Counted from the stretch's first letter, positions 23,285-34,864 are shown. The stretch: DNA of 64,000 nt from Cordilura impudica (GCA_963682025.1 OY821518.1:238208204-238272203); one strand, 5' to 3'. Numbers and translations are program-made. Notes: generated from the letters alone by a model not told the origin.

Positions 23285-24240
23285 TGATACCCTCCACCTG
23301 GGTTTTTCGTTTACATTAATATCTGGCTTCATTGCGCTATTTACATTTGAATGTAAATAAAATATTTCAAACATTAGACAGTTTGATAAAGTATAGACGG
23401 TTTAGACCGACTACACGATACCCTATAACATGAGTTTAGCGACCCTATCTCTAAGGTCCAACTAGTTGGATGTAAATGTAAATCAAATTTGAGTGGCATT
23501 GTTATTAATTTGTTTGGCTTCGGATATGAAAAAGTTCTTATCGCATGTTGTTTTCCATATTTGCTAATGTCACTTATATTTTGAAAAAAGATATACAAAC
23601 CAAATTTGAGAGAAATCAATGCAACATTTCTGTCTTTTGATAGATTTAGGTGAAGATTGGGAAGCAGTTTTATATGGGAGCTATGACTAACTATTGTCCT
23701 ATGGGTTTTATTTTTGATCTACTGATTAATAAATGTATAAACATACACAAACCACAACTGACCGAGATCTATGCGATAATTTTGATCTTATGGCAACTAA
23801 AGGTGATCTCGTAGGGGTCATTTGTACGACGACTAGGTCTGAATATGTAGCGATTTTCAACAATTTCAATGGCGTTCGTTTTATGGTCGATAAAAGTTAA
23901 AATACCTAATTTTATCAAAATATATTCATATTGGATATCGCTAAATCGGACGGTCGGACATCGCTAAATCGGCTCAGAAAATGATTCTTAATCGATCGGT
24001 ATAATAAAAGGCGAGTCTAGGCCAAATTTTTTTGGTTGTTACAAACATCAGCACATTTTTGAGAGGTTTATCCGATTTACGCCATTTTCAACAGCAACTT
24101 GCTCGAAATAATGACAAAAAATACTGTCCTAAGTTTATTTTCTGAATGAGTGAGATTTCAACAGACAGACGAACGAACGAACAGACGGACAGACGGACAT
24201 CACTGTATTGACTCGAGTTGTTATAAGTACCAAGAATATA

Positions 24241-24258
<18 letters not shown>
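23285..24258 (-). mobile_element. INE-1-like family B element, reversed, interrupted by family A
   Basis: The 3' side is at 23285-23388 (GATACCCTCCACCTGGG, ATATCTGGCTTCATTGCGCT), matching the separate copy at 34865-35368. The other half resumes at 24059 (GAGAGGTTTATCCGATTTACG) with the GACGGACAGACGGACATCAC tract, and ends in TA repeats at 24236-24274. Between them lies a family A element (23389-24058). Confidence 0.7.
23389..24058 (-). mobile_element. INE-1-like family A element nested in family B, reversed
   Basis: It contains GGTTTAGACCGACTACACGA, CCCTATAACATGAG, the AAAAGATATACAAACCAAAT region, the CTAAATCGGACGGTCGGACA tract and TTACAAACATCAGCACA, in the order of other reversed family A copies. 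The extreme 5' piece with the ATACCCTATACCA repeat is missing. Sequence on both sides belongs to one family B element, so this inserted later. Confidence 0.75.
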
Positions 24259-24271
<13 letters not shown>

Positions 24272-24275
24272 TAGG

Positions 24276-26150
24276 CCGGGTCGATTTGTGGGGAGGAAAA
24301 AAAAAATCGCTCATTGCTCAGTGAAAATCGTATTCTAGGGACAAAATAAGAAACTTTGCCGAAAAACTTGATATGGAAATAATGCTGAAAAAAAGTGTAT
24401 GTAATAAATTGAATAGATTGCTTGACAAATATCAAGACCAAATCAAGAGAAGAAACAAAACAACCAAATTAAATGATTTTTTCAACGATAAAAATATATC
24501 ACTGGATGCATTAATTGGAATATGCACTGACGGTGAGCCAACAAACACTGGGCCACACGGTGGAATTATACGACGATTCGAATTGCTGTTAACAAGACCA
24601 TTGCATTGGTTCGTTTGCCTTCTACACTTCAACGAACTTCCGTTTCGGCATTTGTTTGAAGCTTTGGATAAATCAACCAGCACTGGACCGAGATCAGCAA
24701 CCGGAAAACTGGGCCGTCAAATCGAAACTTGTGAAACTCTTCGGGTAAGTTATTGCTATCACTCATTTATTATAATTGTCAACCATTATTTATTATTTTA
24801 TTATTATATATTTTCAGGTGGTGGACGGCTTCCAGAAAATTGAGTTGCAAAATATGCCCCCTGCTCCAGAAAAAATTTAATTTTCCACCGATTCGAAGTA
24901 CTTATACGACATAGCCCATGCAATTTCTAGCGGCGCGGTTTCGGTGGATCTGGCTAACATCAAACCAGGGAAAATTGTACATTCTCGGTGGCTCACCAAG
25001 GCCGCTACATTATTACGATTATATGTGACAACGGAAAATCCAGATGCAAATTTAAGAATTCTGGTTGAATTCATAATTAAATGTTATGTGCCAATGTACT
25101 TCAATATCAAGTATTACAGCTCTGTCGTGTATGGCAGTGCATTATTTTTCAAGTTCATTGGTTGGTCACGATTTCTAGAACCTCGTTTATGCAAAATTGT
25201 CAATCAAGTAATTAAAGATAATTCATATTATGCGCATTCGGAAAACATCTTGTTATCAATGTTGTTTGATGATAGCAAAGAAAAGCGCGACTGTGCTATC
25301 AAGAAAATTCTACGCTATCGAACCGATGTTGACGACCCAACGCAACTTAGAGCTTATAAAAAACCAGTTATAAACTTTAATTGCACAAGTTACACGGAAA
25401 TGATCAATATGAATGACATAAATAACGTATTTGAACCACCATTCACGCGAAGCATTCGGTACGATACATTGAAAGAATATTTAAATCAAGATGATCCACC
25501 GTTTAATGGTCCAAAAATTCCATCACACATACAAGGAAGGGAACGACATGTTCAATTGCAAGCTAGCGTTTCCAAACGGGTTATACCAGAAAATGTAGAG
25601 GCTGTTATGGCGACGACATTAGAGAGCCGTGCGAAATTGCCCAGACTTGAAAGTAAAAAAAAACTTCAAAAAATAATTTTTTTAGTTTCTTTTCTATAAC
25701 TAACTTTAATTAATTTTTTCATTTACACATGTTCTGACTAAATAAATTTTTTAAGAGAAAAAATAGATATTATTATAAATAAATAAATAAAAATAAAGAA
25801 AAAAAAATAGGCATTTCGCTGATTTTTTCATGTAAAGTGCCAAAACTGGCGATTTTTTGAAATGTTTGTATGGGGAACCCCCCAGGGCAGTTCCAGAGGG
25901 TGAGCCACTGGCATGGGTGGGTCGGGCCTCAAAGTTAGTGGGGGTCGGTCATACATTAGGACTCGATTGGAGCACTCTAAATGGGTCAAAGTGGAATTTT
26001 TCAAAATTTGCCCTTACCCAAAAGTTCGACCCAAATTCTGGGACATCAGAATTCGTTTTAGAGGTATAGTTCCTTCGGCAAAGTTTCTTATTTTCATCCC
26101 TAGAATACGATTTTCACTGAGCAATGGGCGATTTTTAAAAGGACAGCCAT
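24276..26150 (+). mobile_element. DNA transposon with long imperfect inverted repeats and a spliced transposase-like gene
   Basis: Bases 24303-24363 and 26075-26136 are inverted copies (CATTGCTCAGTGAAAATCGT on the left against ACGATTTTCACTGAGCAATG on the right). The right repeat probably extends inward to about 25840; the left one is truncated. The outer left edge has TTAGGCCGGGTCGATTT; the outer right edge is diverged and ends in a T run. The gene at 24373-25699 occupies the interior. No target duplication was identified. Confidence 0.75.
24373..25699 (+). pseudogene. Spliced transposase-like gene, N-terminally truncated, one stop
   Basis: Exon 1 runs from the ATG at 24373 to 24744. An intron lies at 24745-24817 (GTAAGT...TTTTCAG, 73 nt, phase 0). 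Exon 2 runs 24818-25699. Visible motifs are GICTDGEPTNTG, RPLHWFVCLLHFNELPFRH, STDSKYLYDIAHAISSGAV, PGKIVHSRWLTKAATLLRLY and NSYYAHSENILLSMLFDD. I recognise these as a protein family widespread in arthropods and cnidarians, usually left uncharacterised. The Asp-rich block followed by C-x2-LH resembles the second acidic site of RNase H-fold transposases, but this is inference. An in-frame TAA at 24878-24880 breaks exon 2. Family members normally have a long N-terminal part with an earlier conserved Asp, absent here. Confidence 0.75.
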
Positions 26151-26910
26151 TTTTTTTTTTTTTTTTTTTGATTTCAAGACGTCGGAGTCGGATTATTGGG
26201 ACACTGGATCGAAAACATTAGTGAGCAAAATTTGAGCCAAATCGGACAATGGTTTCTGGACGCGCATTAAGTTCAAAGTTCAAATTATTATATTTCTTGA
26301 TATAATTCTTAAGATTAAATTCAAACACTATAAACTGTCCCTCTTTAAGGTAAAAGGTCAAATTTAAGGAGATTTATATTTTTTAAAACAAATTATCGAA
26401 ATAATGTATATTTGTGGAAGGTTTTTGATAAAACTTGTTGATAATATTTTAATAATTCTAAAAAATAATACTCTGCACTTATTTTCTGAAATTAACCCGT
26501 GGGGTACTCTTGATGTCAAATTGACTCTTTACAAACCGCTGTCACCCTAATGTATATATGTATTAATTTTCCTAAATTGACTTTTTTCCATAAATTGATT
26601 CACAGTACACATTTCTAACTACTGCAAAAATTTATTTCTGATAACTAAAAAAATGCTGTTATATCTGGGGCACAACTTGAGATAATATCACTCAGTCAGA
26701 GAGTCATAACTCAAAATTATATTTTATTTCCACAAACACAATATAAACAAAAAAAAAGTTTTGTAAAACTTTCCTCAAAATTGACATTTTTCCTAATGAA
26801 ACTACATTTTTTTAATTAATACAATCATTTTTACATAAACAGTTTTTTGCCTCTCCCGAAAATTTGAAAATTTTGAGTTGTGACTGTTTTGTATTTAAAG
26901 TGTATTTAAA
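26151..26910. other. A/T-rich interval between two DNA transposons
   Basis: No frame with motifs. GATTTCAAGACGTCGGAGTC near 26170 and GGTTTCTGGACGCGCATTAA near 26250 look like low-A/T repeat remnants but were not matched elsewhere in the window. Confidence 0.4.
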
Positions 26911-27590
26911 GTGTCAAGTGCACCAACTTTTGCAACCGATGTCTTACGATCGGGATGAAATTTGCACGAAGGTTAGTCCTATTGAATAGTAGTTTAGACA
27001 CAATTTTTCAACAAGATCGGTCAAGATCTGTCTGAGTTAGAGGGGATCAAAATTTGACATTTTGGCCAAACAGGTGTTTTTTCTCATCCATGTAACTTAT
27101 GACCTATTGTTCTTAGAAAATTTTCTCCTAAATAGTTTAGATAGCTATTTCTTCAATATTTCGGAAAAAAATACTTTAAAAAAAAAAATAAAGACTTTTT
27201 TTTTTTGCTAAATTAAAGCATTTTTTGCCTTTATTTTCAAAAAGGGCATTTTTTTTTTCATAAGAAAGCTTAGGATTTTTCCTTTAAGAGCTTTTTGGTC
27301 GCTTAGTGGGATGGGAGTGGGATATCTATCAAAATAAATGTTTTGTTACTCAAGACAACGGTTTTTCAATTTTTCACAAAAGCACTATTTTGAATTTTTT
27401 CCTATTTGTGTGTAAAACCTTACAAATAAAACTTATACTGAGAAACTAGACAAATTAACCTTTCCGAAGGTATGTAACATACCTTCATAACATAACAGAA
27501 CCTGAAAGAACCTGTAACCTGAAAGAGTAATTTGCAACATTTCAATCTGAACACGAGGATGTTAAAATTAGCTTCACGAAATTTACCCAA

Positions 27591-28842
27591 ATGAGGCCAA
27601 AACATTGCGTTTTGGCAGGAAGCAGCGGAACGCACACAGTATGCGTTTTCATTTACCATGAAAATGTTAAACTGATGTTGAAGGAAATCGACTTAAAGTA
27701 TTTAACAGATGATTCGGCAGAATATTTTCACGATTACCGCGATTGCCTTAAATTGACTATGTGTCCAAATGCAACAACTTCTTGCCACTTAGGTGAATGT
27801 ACCAATTACCCGAAAGCCATATTCATCAAAGAAAATTTAATCAACTCTTTAGATCGAGAATATATAGAGGAGGTCAAATTTGATTCTTGGATTCAGACTG
27901 GCAGATGCACATTGAAAACAATCATTTTAAATGTGGATGATTTTGTGGAAGAAATGTGTACAGGATTGCTAAACTTGAGAAACCATGACTTTTTAGTCAA
28001 AGAGCAATGGTCATTCTTCAAGGATTTGAAGATACATTTGAAGTCTGGTGAATTCGTTATTTCATATGATTTCGCAGAAAACTATAAATATGTTTTTCAG
28101 GATGCCATACAAGCATTCCACTTCAATAACGACCAAGCAACTATATTCACAGTAGTTGTTTACTAGATGAAAGATGAAAAACTGGAACACAAAAGTATGG
28201 CAATCATATCCGACGATTTAAAACATGATACCGTTGCAGTTTATGAGTACCAGAAGATAATACTAAAATATCTAAAATCTAAATTTACAGTAAAGAAGGT
28301 ATACTACGTTTCGGACGAAGCTCGTCAACATTTTAAAAACAAATGTAGCTTCGCAAATCTTATGGCTCATGAAAAAGATTTTGGAATGCCAGCTGAGTGG
28401 CATTTTCATCCATGGTAAAGGAGCATGTGATGGTATTGGGGCAAACCTTAAAAGAAATGCAGCGAAGTATAGCCTCCAGTGCTCTTATCAAGATCGCATC
28501 TTAGATGCGACTGCTTTATTCCATTGGACAAAGAATTATTGTAAAGAAACTAAAATAGTTTTTGGTAGCAAAGAGGATTATGAGGAAACATTGAAAACAC
28601 TGAAGAGCAGATTCGATGCTGCGATAACAATCGATGGCACCGCTCAATACCATGCTTTTATACCGCTTGTCGATGGAAGACTCGAGATGAAAAAGTTTTT
28701 TGCCTGCGATTTCTTTCAAAAGTCAAAAAAAAAAAAACACCAGAGAAATCAACAGCTGAACCTAGTAACGCCAAGAAAGGATTGGCTAAAAAAGCAGCAA
28801 ATAAATTCGACAAATAAGCTGGATGAAAGATTGGATTTTTAA
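27591..28842 (+). pseudogene. Uncharacterised transposase-like gene of family C element, broken
   Basis: Frames 27591-28166, 28167-28418 and 28369-28842 join into one protein of about 415 residues. An in-frame TAG lies at 28164-28166, and a small deletion with frame change lies near 28405-28420. Motifs: CPNATTSCHLGECTNYP (paired cysteines), VISYDFAENYKYVFQDAIQ, AIISDDLKHDT, VYYVSDEARQHFKN and HGKGACDGIGANLKR. I recognise this block order from an abundant but poorly characterised arthropod and cnidarian family. Asp residues in YDFAENY, YVSDEA and CDGIG could form a DDE/D-like centre; this is inference. The long N-terminus usual in the family is missing. Its place between matching inverted arms supports a transposase role. 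Confidence 0.72.
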
Positions 28843-29188
28843 AAAGTGACAAAACTTAAATACTTCATCAGCTACAATAAATTAACTATAAAATAATTAT
28901 GATATGAATGGATCTAATGTTTTAAGATTAAATTTTATTAAAAAATGTATCTATTTATTTTTATTATAATTATTATATACTAGCTGGACCCGGCAAACGT
29001 GGTTTTGCCCTCAATGAATTTTTAATTTTGGTTAGAATCTGTATACATCTATATAAAAAAACGTTTGTGCATTTGTTAATATTAAAACTGTTAAAAAAAA
29101 CCATGTTTTATTTATGAAAATTAAAATAAATATTTATTGTAACATACGTATGCATAAGAATGACCAACATATTTCTATCATTGTAATT

Positions 29189-30132
29189 CTAAAAAGAGTG
29201 AACAATATTTTTAGTTTTCTTATTCTGGCAGTAAATTAATAAATTTACTGGCTTTCCGATACGGGAAAAAAAACTGTTTTCGAGGTCCAAACCACATATT
29301 TGCAATGATTGTCCTTGAGATTTATTGATGGTCATGGTAAAGCCCAATCTGTTCGGAAATTGCAATCTTTTGAATGTTATCGGTGTGTCGGTAGGAATCG
29401 TAGGAATTCTTGGCAGCAAGACATGTTCTCCTTTAAATTTGCTTTTGAGAATTGTGGCCTCAATAACATTTGGTATTATTCTCTCAACAATTAACCTGGT
29501 TCCATTACATAGTCTCGGAGCGTTGAGGTTACGTAGCAAAATTATTGGAGAACCAACTTTTAATTTTAATAAATGTGGAGGTAGATCGGGCACATCAAGT
29601 GAATTCAAAAATTCTGGTGGATAATTGACTGCTTCATTTTTTTCAACAACACTATCCATAGATTTGAAATAACAGTTTCGGAATCAATCATGTCCTGAAT
29701 AATAACATTTATATTATCGACATCGAAATTTTTGCGGCTTAAATAGCTCTTTCACTTAACCAAGTAGTTGTTTTGAAAACTGGTCAGCCGTTGGATCATG
29801 GATAATAAAATGAGAGCTCCACCAAAAAGTCTTTCATTGCCTTTCAAATCTTTTAAAGTTCTATGTAGTGCTTCTAAGGAATGTTTGTAAGCCATGTTAT
29901 ATTCATCCCAAATAATAATATTGCATTTTTGCAGAACTTTTGCCATACCGGAATGTTTTTTTAACGGTGATTTGAGTGCTGAAAGAGCTGTACGACCACC
30001 ATGCAATAATGTTGCGGCTATTCCGGACAAAGCAATAGCCAATGCAATTTTTCCTTCCTTTTTAGTTAGAATATTTGTATATAAAAACGTTTGTGAATTT
30101 TGGAACTTATAAAATTTAAATAAATTTGACAA
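29189..30132 (-). pseudogene. Pif1-type helicase of a Helitron, internally deleted
   Basis: The piece at 29752-30132 carries GIAATLLHGGRTALSALKSP and NIIIWDEYNMAYKHSLEALH (Walker B-like DE). The piece at 29189-29659 carries [40 protein letters not shown] and [20 protein letters not shown]. Both are typical of the helicase half of Helitron Rep/Hel proteins. The P-loop, a long central stretch and part of the last motif (between LENSFFS and RIGKP) are missing, and stops separate the pieces. In an active element it would unwind DNA during rolling-circle transposition. Confidence 0.88.
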
Positions 30133-30390
30133 CTCATTATTTTTTGAACGCCAGCGTCATCTACCGGGTCCAACAAAAAAATTTTTGGCATCATCTAACA
30201 TACGTATATGTACATTCTTAGTTTCAGTAAAATCGCACCGTAAATAAGAATATTCGAAATGACTTTACCCCAGCGCCATCTATCGGATCCATTTATACAA
30301 ACAAAAATTTCCTATGATAAAACCTACGTGCATTCTGAATTGCAGTCAAATCGCAAAAAAAAAAAAAAACAAAAAAGGAGGAGTTTAACT

Positions 30391-30758
30391 TCTTATATAT
30401 AAAATTCTCGTGTCGCGGTCTCTGTAATTGAAATCCTCCGAAACGCCTTGACCGATTCTCATGAAATTTTGTGTGCATATTGGGTAGGTCTCAGAAACGG
30501 ACAACAGATATTTTTTTTTTTTTTATATCTCAAGTGGGCGTGGCACTTATAGCTATTATAGTACTCCAGATATCTGATTTTAAAAGTTCACTTTGTATGG
30601 GGGGTACCCTTCCCAGTGGCCCTATCAAAAAAAAAAAATAAACGTTGTCCGATTCTCAGACCTACCCAATATGCGCACAAAATTTCATGAGAATCGGTCG
30701 AGCCGGTTCGGCGGAATTTTACCACAAACACCGCGACAGAAGAATTTTATATATAAGA
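30391..30758. repeat. Head-to-head pair of Helitron 5' ends (inverted repeat, ~370 bp)
   Basis: TCTTATATATAAAATTCTCG at 30391 on the plus strand mirrors TCTTATATATAAAATTCTTC starting at 30758 on the minus strand. The similarity continues inward for over 100 bp (TGTCGCGGT, CGACCGATTCTCATGAAAT-like text, TTGGGTAGGTCT on each side). The outer right end also serves as the 5' end of the Helitron above. Confidence 0.8.
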
Positions 30759-31489
30759 TTAATTTAATTATTATTACAAATAAATAAAAAAAATAATTGT
30801 TCAACATTTCTATAGAAAAAAAGTGATTTTTTTTCCTGAGGTTAACATATTGTGGGATTACAGTATTGAGGGTATGAAATTTTAGTTAGGCATGTTGCAT
30901 ACCTTCGGAAAGGTTAATTTGTCTAGTTTCTCAGTATAAGTTTTATTTATAAGGTTTTTCACACAAATATGAAAAAATTCAAAATAGTGCATTTGTGAAA
31001 AATTGAAAAACCGTTGTCTTGAGTTACAAAACATATATTTTGATAGATATCCCACTACCATCCCACTAAGCGACCAAAAAGCTCTTAAAGGAAAAATCCT
31101 TTTTCTTATGAAAAAAAAAAAATGCCCTTTTTGAAAAAAAAGGCAAAAAATTCTTTAATTTACCAAAAAAAAGTCAAAAAAATTTTTTTTTTAAGTATTT
31201 TTTTCCGAAATATTGAAGAAATAGCTATCTAAATTATTTGAGAGAAAATTTTCTAAGAACAATAGGTAATAAGTTACATGGATGAGATAAAACACCTGTT
31301 TGGCCAAAATGTCAAATTTTGATCCCCTCTAACTCAGAGAGATCTTGATCGATCTTGTTGAAAAATTGTGTCTAAACTACTATCCAATAGGACTAACCTT
31401 GGTGCAAATTTCATCCCGATCGGAAGACATCGGTTTCAAAAGTTGGTGCACTTGACATGAAATCCCCCATATATGTAAAATTGGGAGGT

Positions 31490-31738
31490 TCTGTTTATTA
31501 TTATTTTTTACTAAAACTATGTTTTTCGTATTTAAATAACAATGAAAGGAAATTATAATTATTATTCGTTTGTTTAAAATATTGATAGCAAATATTCCAT
31601 ATTTTATTCTGTACTATTTCTGTTCTTGAGCAGTTTTTTTTAACTTCTTCATCTATATCCCGAATTTCCACTTTCCATTGATATCGAATACTGGAGATGA
31701 ACGGATCTAACTTTGCCAATAATATATTAAATGGATCT
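31490..31738 (-). pseudogene. 3' fragment of a Transib transposase gene
   Basis: On the minus strand LDPFISSIRYQWKVEIRDID closely matches the C-terminus of the transposase at 53071-55092 (DPFISSIRNQWKVEHRDLD). The following UTR sequence (GGTTCTGTTTATTATTATTT on plus) is also shared. Only about 250 bp remain, without catalytic residues. It sits between two direct copies of a family C right arm. Confidence 0.82.
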
Positions 31739-31782
31739 TTTTTTTTTAATTTTAAATTCAGTTTTTATTAAGTAATAGAAAT

Positions 31783-32495
31783 AATTTTTCAACATTTCTA
31801 TATAAAAAAGTGATTTTGTTTCCTGAGGTTAACATATTGTGGGTATTACAGTATCGAAGGTATGCAATTTTAGTTAGGTATGTTATATACCGTCGGAAAG
31901 GTTAATTTGCCTAGTTTCTCAGTATATGTTTTATTTTTAAGGTTTTAGAAACACTTACGCACTAATAGGACAAAATTCAAAATAGTGCATTTATGAAAAA
32001 TTGAAAAACCGTTGTCTTGAGTTACAAAACATTTTTTTTTATTGATATCCCAGTCGCATCCCACTAAGCGACCAAAAAGCTCTTAAAGGTAAAAACCTAA
32101 CTTTCTTTTGAGCAAAAAAAAATTTCTTTTTTGAAAAACAAAGACAACAAAATTTTTGATTTTGCAAGAAAAAAGTCGAAAAATTTTTCTTATTTTTTTT
32201 AATTTTTTTTTCCGAAAGACTGAAGAAATAGCTACCTAAACTATTTGGGACAAATTTTGCTAAGAACAATAGGTAAAAAGTTACATGGATAAGAAAAAAC
32301 ACCTGTTGGGCAAAATGTCAAATTTGACCCCCTCTAACTCAGAGAATTCTGGATCGATCTTGTTGAAAAATTGTGTCTAAACTACTATCCAATAGGACTA
32401 ATCTTGGTGCAAATTTTATCCCCATCGGAAGACATTGGTTTCAAAAGTTTGATCACTTAATATGAAACGCCCCATATATGAAATTTGGAGAAAAG
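31783..32495. repeat. Second copy of family C right arm
   Basis: It is a direct repeat of about 30797-31470. It starts with AACATTTCTATA and TCCTGAGGTTAACATATTGT, passes GGAAAGGTTAATTTG and CATCCCACTAAGCGACC, and ends GCCCCATATATG. It is diverged from the first copy. Predicted frames within it are not genes. Confidence 0.8.
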
Positions 32496-33928
32496 TTATG
32501 AAGGGGCTGCTTTGAATTTTCATTTGGCCTGATCTACTGTCCAGCAGGTATTTCATTAAATCATAAAAAATAATTCAGATGGATTGGTGTCATACGATGG
32601 TAAATATAATAGTATATAACAGGCGAAAAGTAAAAGAAATACCATTAGGACAATATGTAAAAAAAAACATTATTTAAACATTTGCAGTCTGTACGAATTT
32701 TCTGTTGTTAGAGTAAATGTTATTAGCGTTAGTGATTTAGTTTGAAAGTCTTTGCGATATTAACTGATGACGACTCATCTTTACTTCCATTTAATAGTGT
32801 TTGTCAATAAAAATTAACATATTTATTAGAATAATATTTATTAAATTTGTTGTTATTCATGAGTTAACTAAAACAAAGTAGTATTCAAATAATCTAATTG
32901 ATTATACATCCGAACTATCATAGAAAAAAAGTTCTCATAAATATGCTACGTTATTGTTAAAAATATTTGTAGAGAAAAAAAATATATATTCAAAAAACAC
33001 TGAAAGTAAAAAAAAAAAAAAGAAAAGCAATTGTACATTTTAGCTTCTTCAAAAAACCTTAGTAATTTGGTTTGCTTGCAACATTTTATTAATTTTTCTT
33101 TGAATGTACACTCATTAAAAAGAATTATATGTTATTATTTAACATTTTTTGCAAGATTTTATTACTTTTTCTTTGAGCGTACACTCATTAAAAAGAATTA
33201 TATGTTTTTATTTAATACTTTTTGTAATGTTTCGCTTCATTAATTGTTTTATTACAATATTAAAATAACAACAAGTTGTTTGTTTGTTAATAGTTTATTC
33301 AGAATTACTTCCTTAATTTGTGGCACGGTAGCTGGGTAAACTATCGTACCGCAAATTGAATGCTTCAATTAAACAATATCTACATAAATTTGTTACGATT
33401 CAACAAAATGCAAAAACCAATAAAATTCATATTCGAAACATATTATTAGCCTGCGAACAGAGGGTTCAATACCTGGTGTACTCGTATGCTTTTTGTCTGC
33501 CACAGTGTCTGGCTGGTCACGTTTCATTGGCTAATCTCCGTAGAAAAATCAAGAATCGTAATATATTGAAAAGTTTTCTTTGAACAGAGTTGTGGATGAG
33601 ATCATGTAATTAATTATAATTTTTATTCATTCATTCATTCATTATTTTTCTGATGTTTTAGTATGTTCAATTCTAACAAAAGTCAAATGTCAATGGACGT
33701 TTACTGTAAGTAGGGAAGCTACAACTTAAGTACTCGTACATTGAATGAACATAAAATTTACGAGTATGTTTTATTTATACGGTTATAAAATAGTTTTATT
33801 GGTCAGCTGTTTCTGACTGCAGTTTATTGGAAATTTTATTTAGTTTTAATTTGCCACGATATAAAAAAAAATTTTTTTTTCAAAGGATGAACATTTGTTA
33901 GAGGTGCTGATATTAAAGGAATATGTTT
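32496..33928. other. A/T-rich interval with small repeats, no supported gene
   Basis: A ~72-bp unit (ACACTCATTAAAAAGAATTA core) is tandemly duplicated at about 33077-33222. A hairpin-forming pair (TTGTGGCACGGTAG and CTATCGTACCGCAA) lies at 33313-33356. GGTTCAATACC near 33461 matches a tRNA B box by consensus, but no cloverleaf or A box fits. Confidence 0.45.
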
Positions 33929-34719
33929 TTATACCCTATACCACTATGTGGTTTGGGTATAATGACTTTGTGCTGCTGTTTGTAACTACCAAAAATATTT
34001 GACCTAGACCCATCTTTAATTATACCGATCGAATCAGAATCACTATCTGATTCGATTTAACGATGTCCGTCCGTCCGTCTGTGTGTCCATGTAAAGCTTG
34101 TAATCAAACTGCAGGTCGCAAATATGAATATATTTTGATGAAATTTGGTATATAAGCTTTTATCGGCCATAGGATGAACGCTATTGAAATTGGTGAGAAT
34201 CGGTCCATGTTCAGACCTAGCCCCCATACAAATGACCCCTATGAAATCGACTTAAATTGCCATAAGATCCAAATTATCATATGAATCTAAGTGAAATTGG
34301 GTTTGTATGTGTTTATTACATCCACTAATCAGTAGTCCAAAAATGATCCCTATGGGACAAAACTTAGTCATAGGCCCCATATAGAGCTGCTTCCCGATCT
34401 TCACTTAATTCTATCAAAAAACAAAAATATTGCACTGATTCTTCTCAAATTTTGTTTGTATATATTTTTGCAAAATACAAGAGACCTTACCAAACATGGT
34501 CAGGATCGGTCCATTTTTGGGCCTAGTCCCCTTATAGATATAGCATCCGATATGAACTTTTTCATATCTGCAGACAAAAAAATTTATAAAAATCCCACTC
34601 AAATTTGGTTTATGCTTATTTTTTATGTCCAGTTAGTTGGGCCTATAGGGTAGGGTCTCTATACGCATGGTATAGGGTATCCTATAGTCGGTCTAGACCG
34701 ACTATAATTTTCTTACTTG
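33929..34719 (+). mobile_element. INE-1-like family A element, near-complete
   Basis: It closely matches 9792-10567. It has ATACCCTATACCACTATGTG at the start, the CCGTCCGTCCGTCTGTGTGT tract, TGGTATAGGGTAT, the palindrome AGTCGGTCTAGACCGACT, and the CTTACTTG end followed by T. It is the best-preserved full copy for defining the family. Confidence 0.88.
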
Positions 34720-34864
34720 TTTTTACCTTAATTGTAAATATTGACAGTTAAACTAAATTAAAGTCCACATAAACAAAGTATCTGACTACAAAGAAATTCG
34801 GGCTTATGAAATTTTTATTTAAAATTTGAAAAAATATCGCGCATTATATAAACATCACAAAAAA

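Larger units (their letters stand above)
28980..30758 (-). mobile_element. Helitron with both termini, internally decayed
   Basis: On the minus strand the element starts TCTTATATATAAAATTCT at 30758, preceded by A. It ends CTAG at 28980, followed by T. This fits Helitron rules: 5' TC, 3' CTRR, insertion between A and T, no target duplication. A hairpin (GGCAAA...TTTGCC) lies 8 bases before the terminal CTAG. Inside are fragments of a Pif1-type helicase gene and a two-copy ~125-bp tandem repeat with AGCGCCATCTATCGG (about 30150-30360). No Rep nuclease domain was found. Confidence 0.82.
26911..31483. mobile_element. Long-terminal-inverted-repeat DNA transposon (family C) with nested Helitron
   Basis: A ~580-bp left arm (26911-27490) is inverted and repeated at about 30890-31470. 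Shared landmarks include GTCAAGTGCACCAACTTTTG, TTGACATTTTGGCCAAACAG-like text, CTATTTCTTCAATATTTCGG, CGCTTAGTGGGATGG and AACCTTTCCGAAGGTATG. The arms bracket a transposase-like gene (27591-28842) and a Helitron (28980-30758). Partial right-arm copies recur at 31783-32495 and 35938-36244. The outer right tip reads CATGAAATCCCCCATATATG. Confidence 0.75.

Noticed and set aside
32039..32302. 87-residue frame on the minus strand
   Set aside because: It lies wholly inside the second family C arm copy and is made of phenylalanine- and lysine-rich repeat translation.
33461..33471. GGTTCAATACC, a match to the tRNA/SINE B box consensus
   Set aside because: No A box at the proper distance and no cloverleaf could be drawn; an 11-base consensus match is expected by chance in 64 kb.
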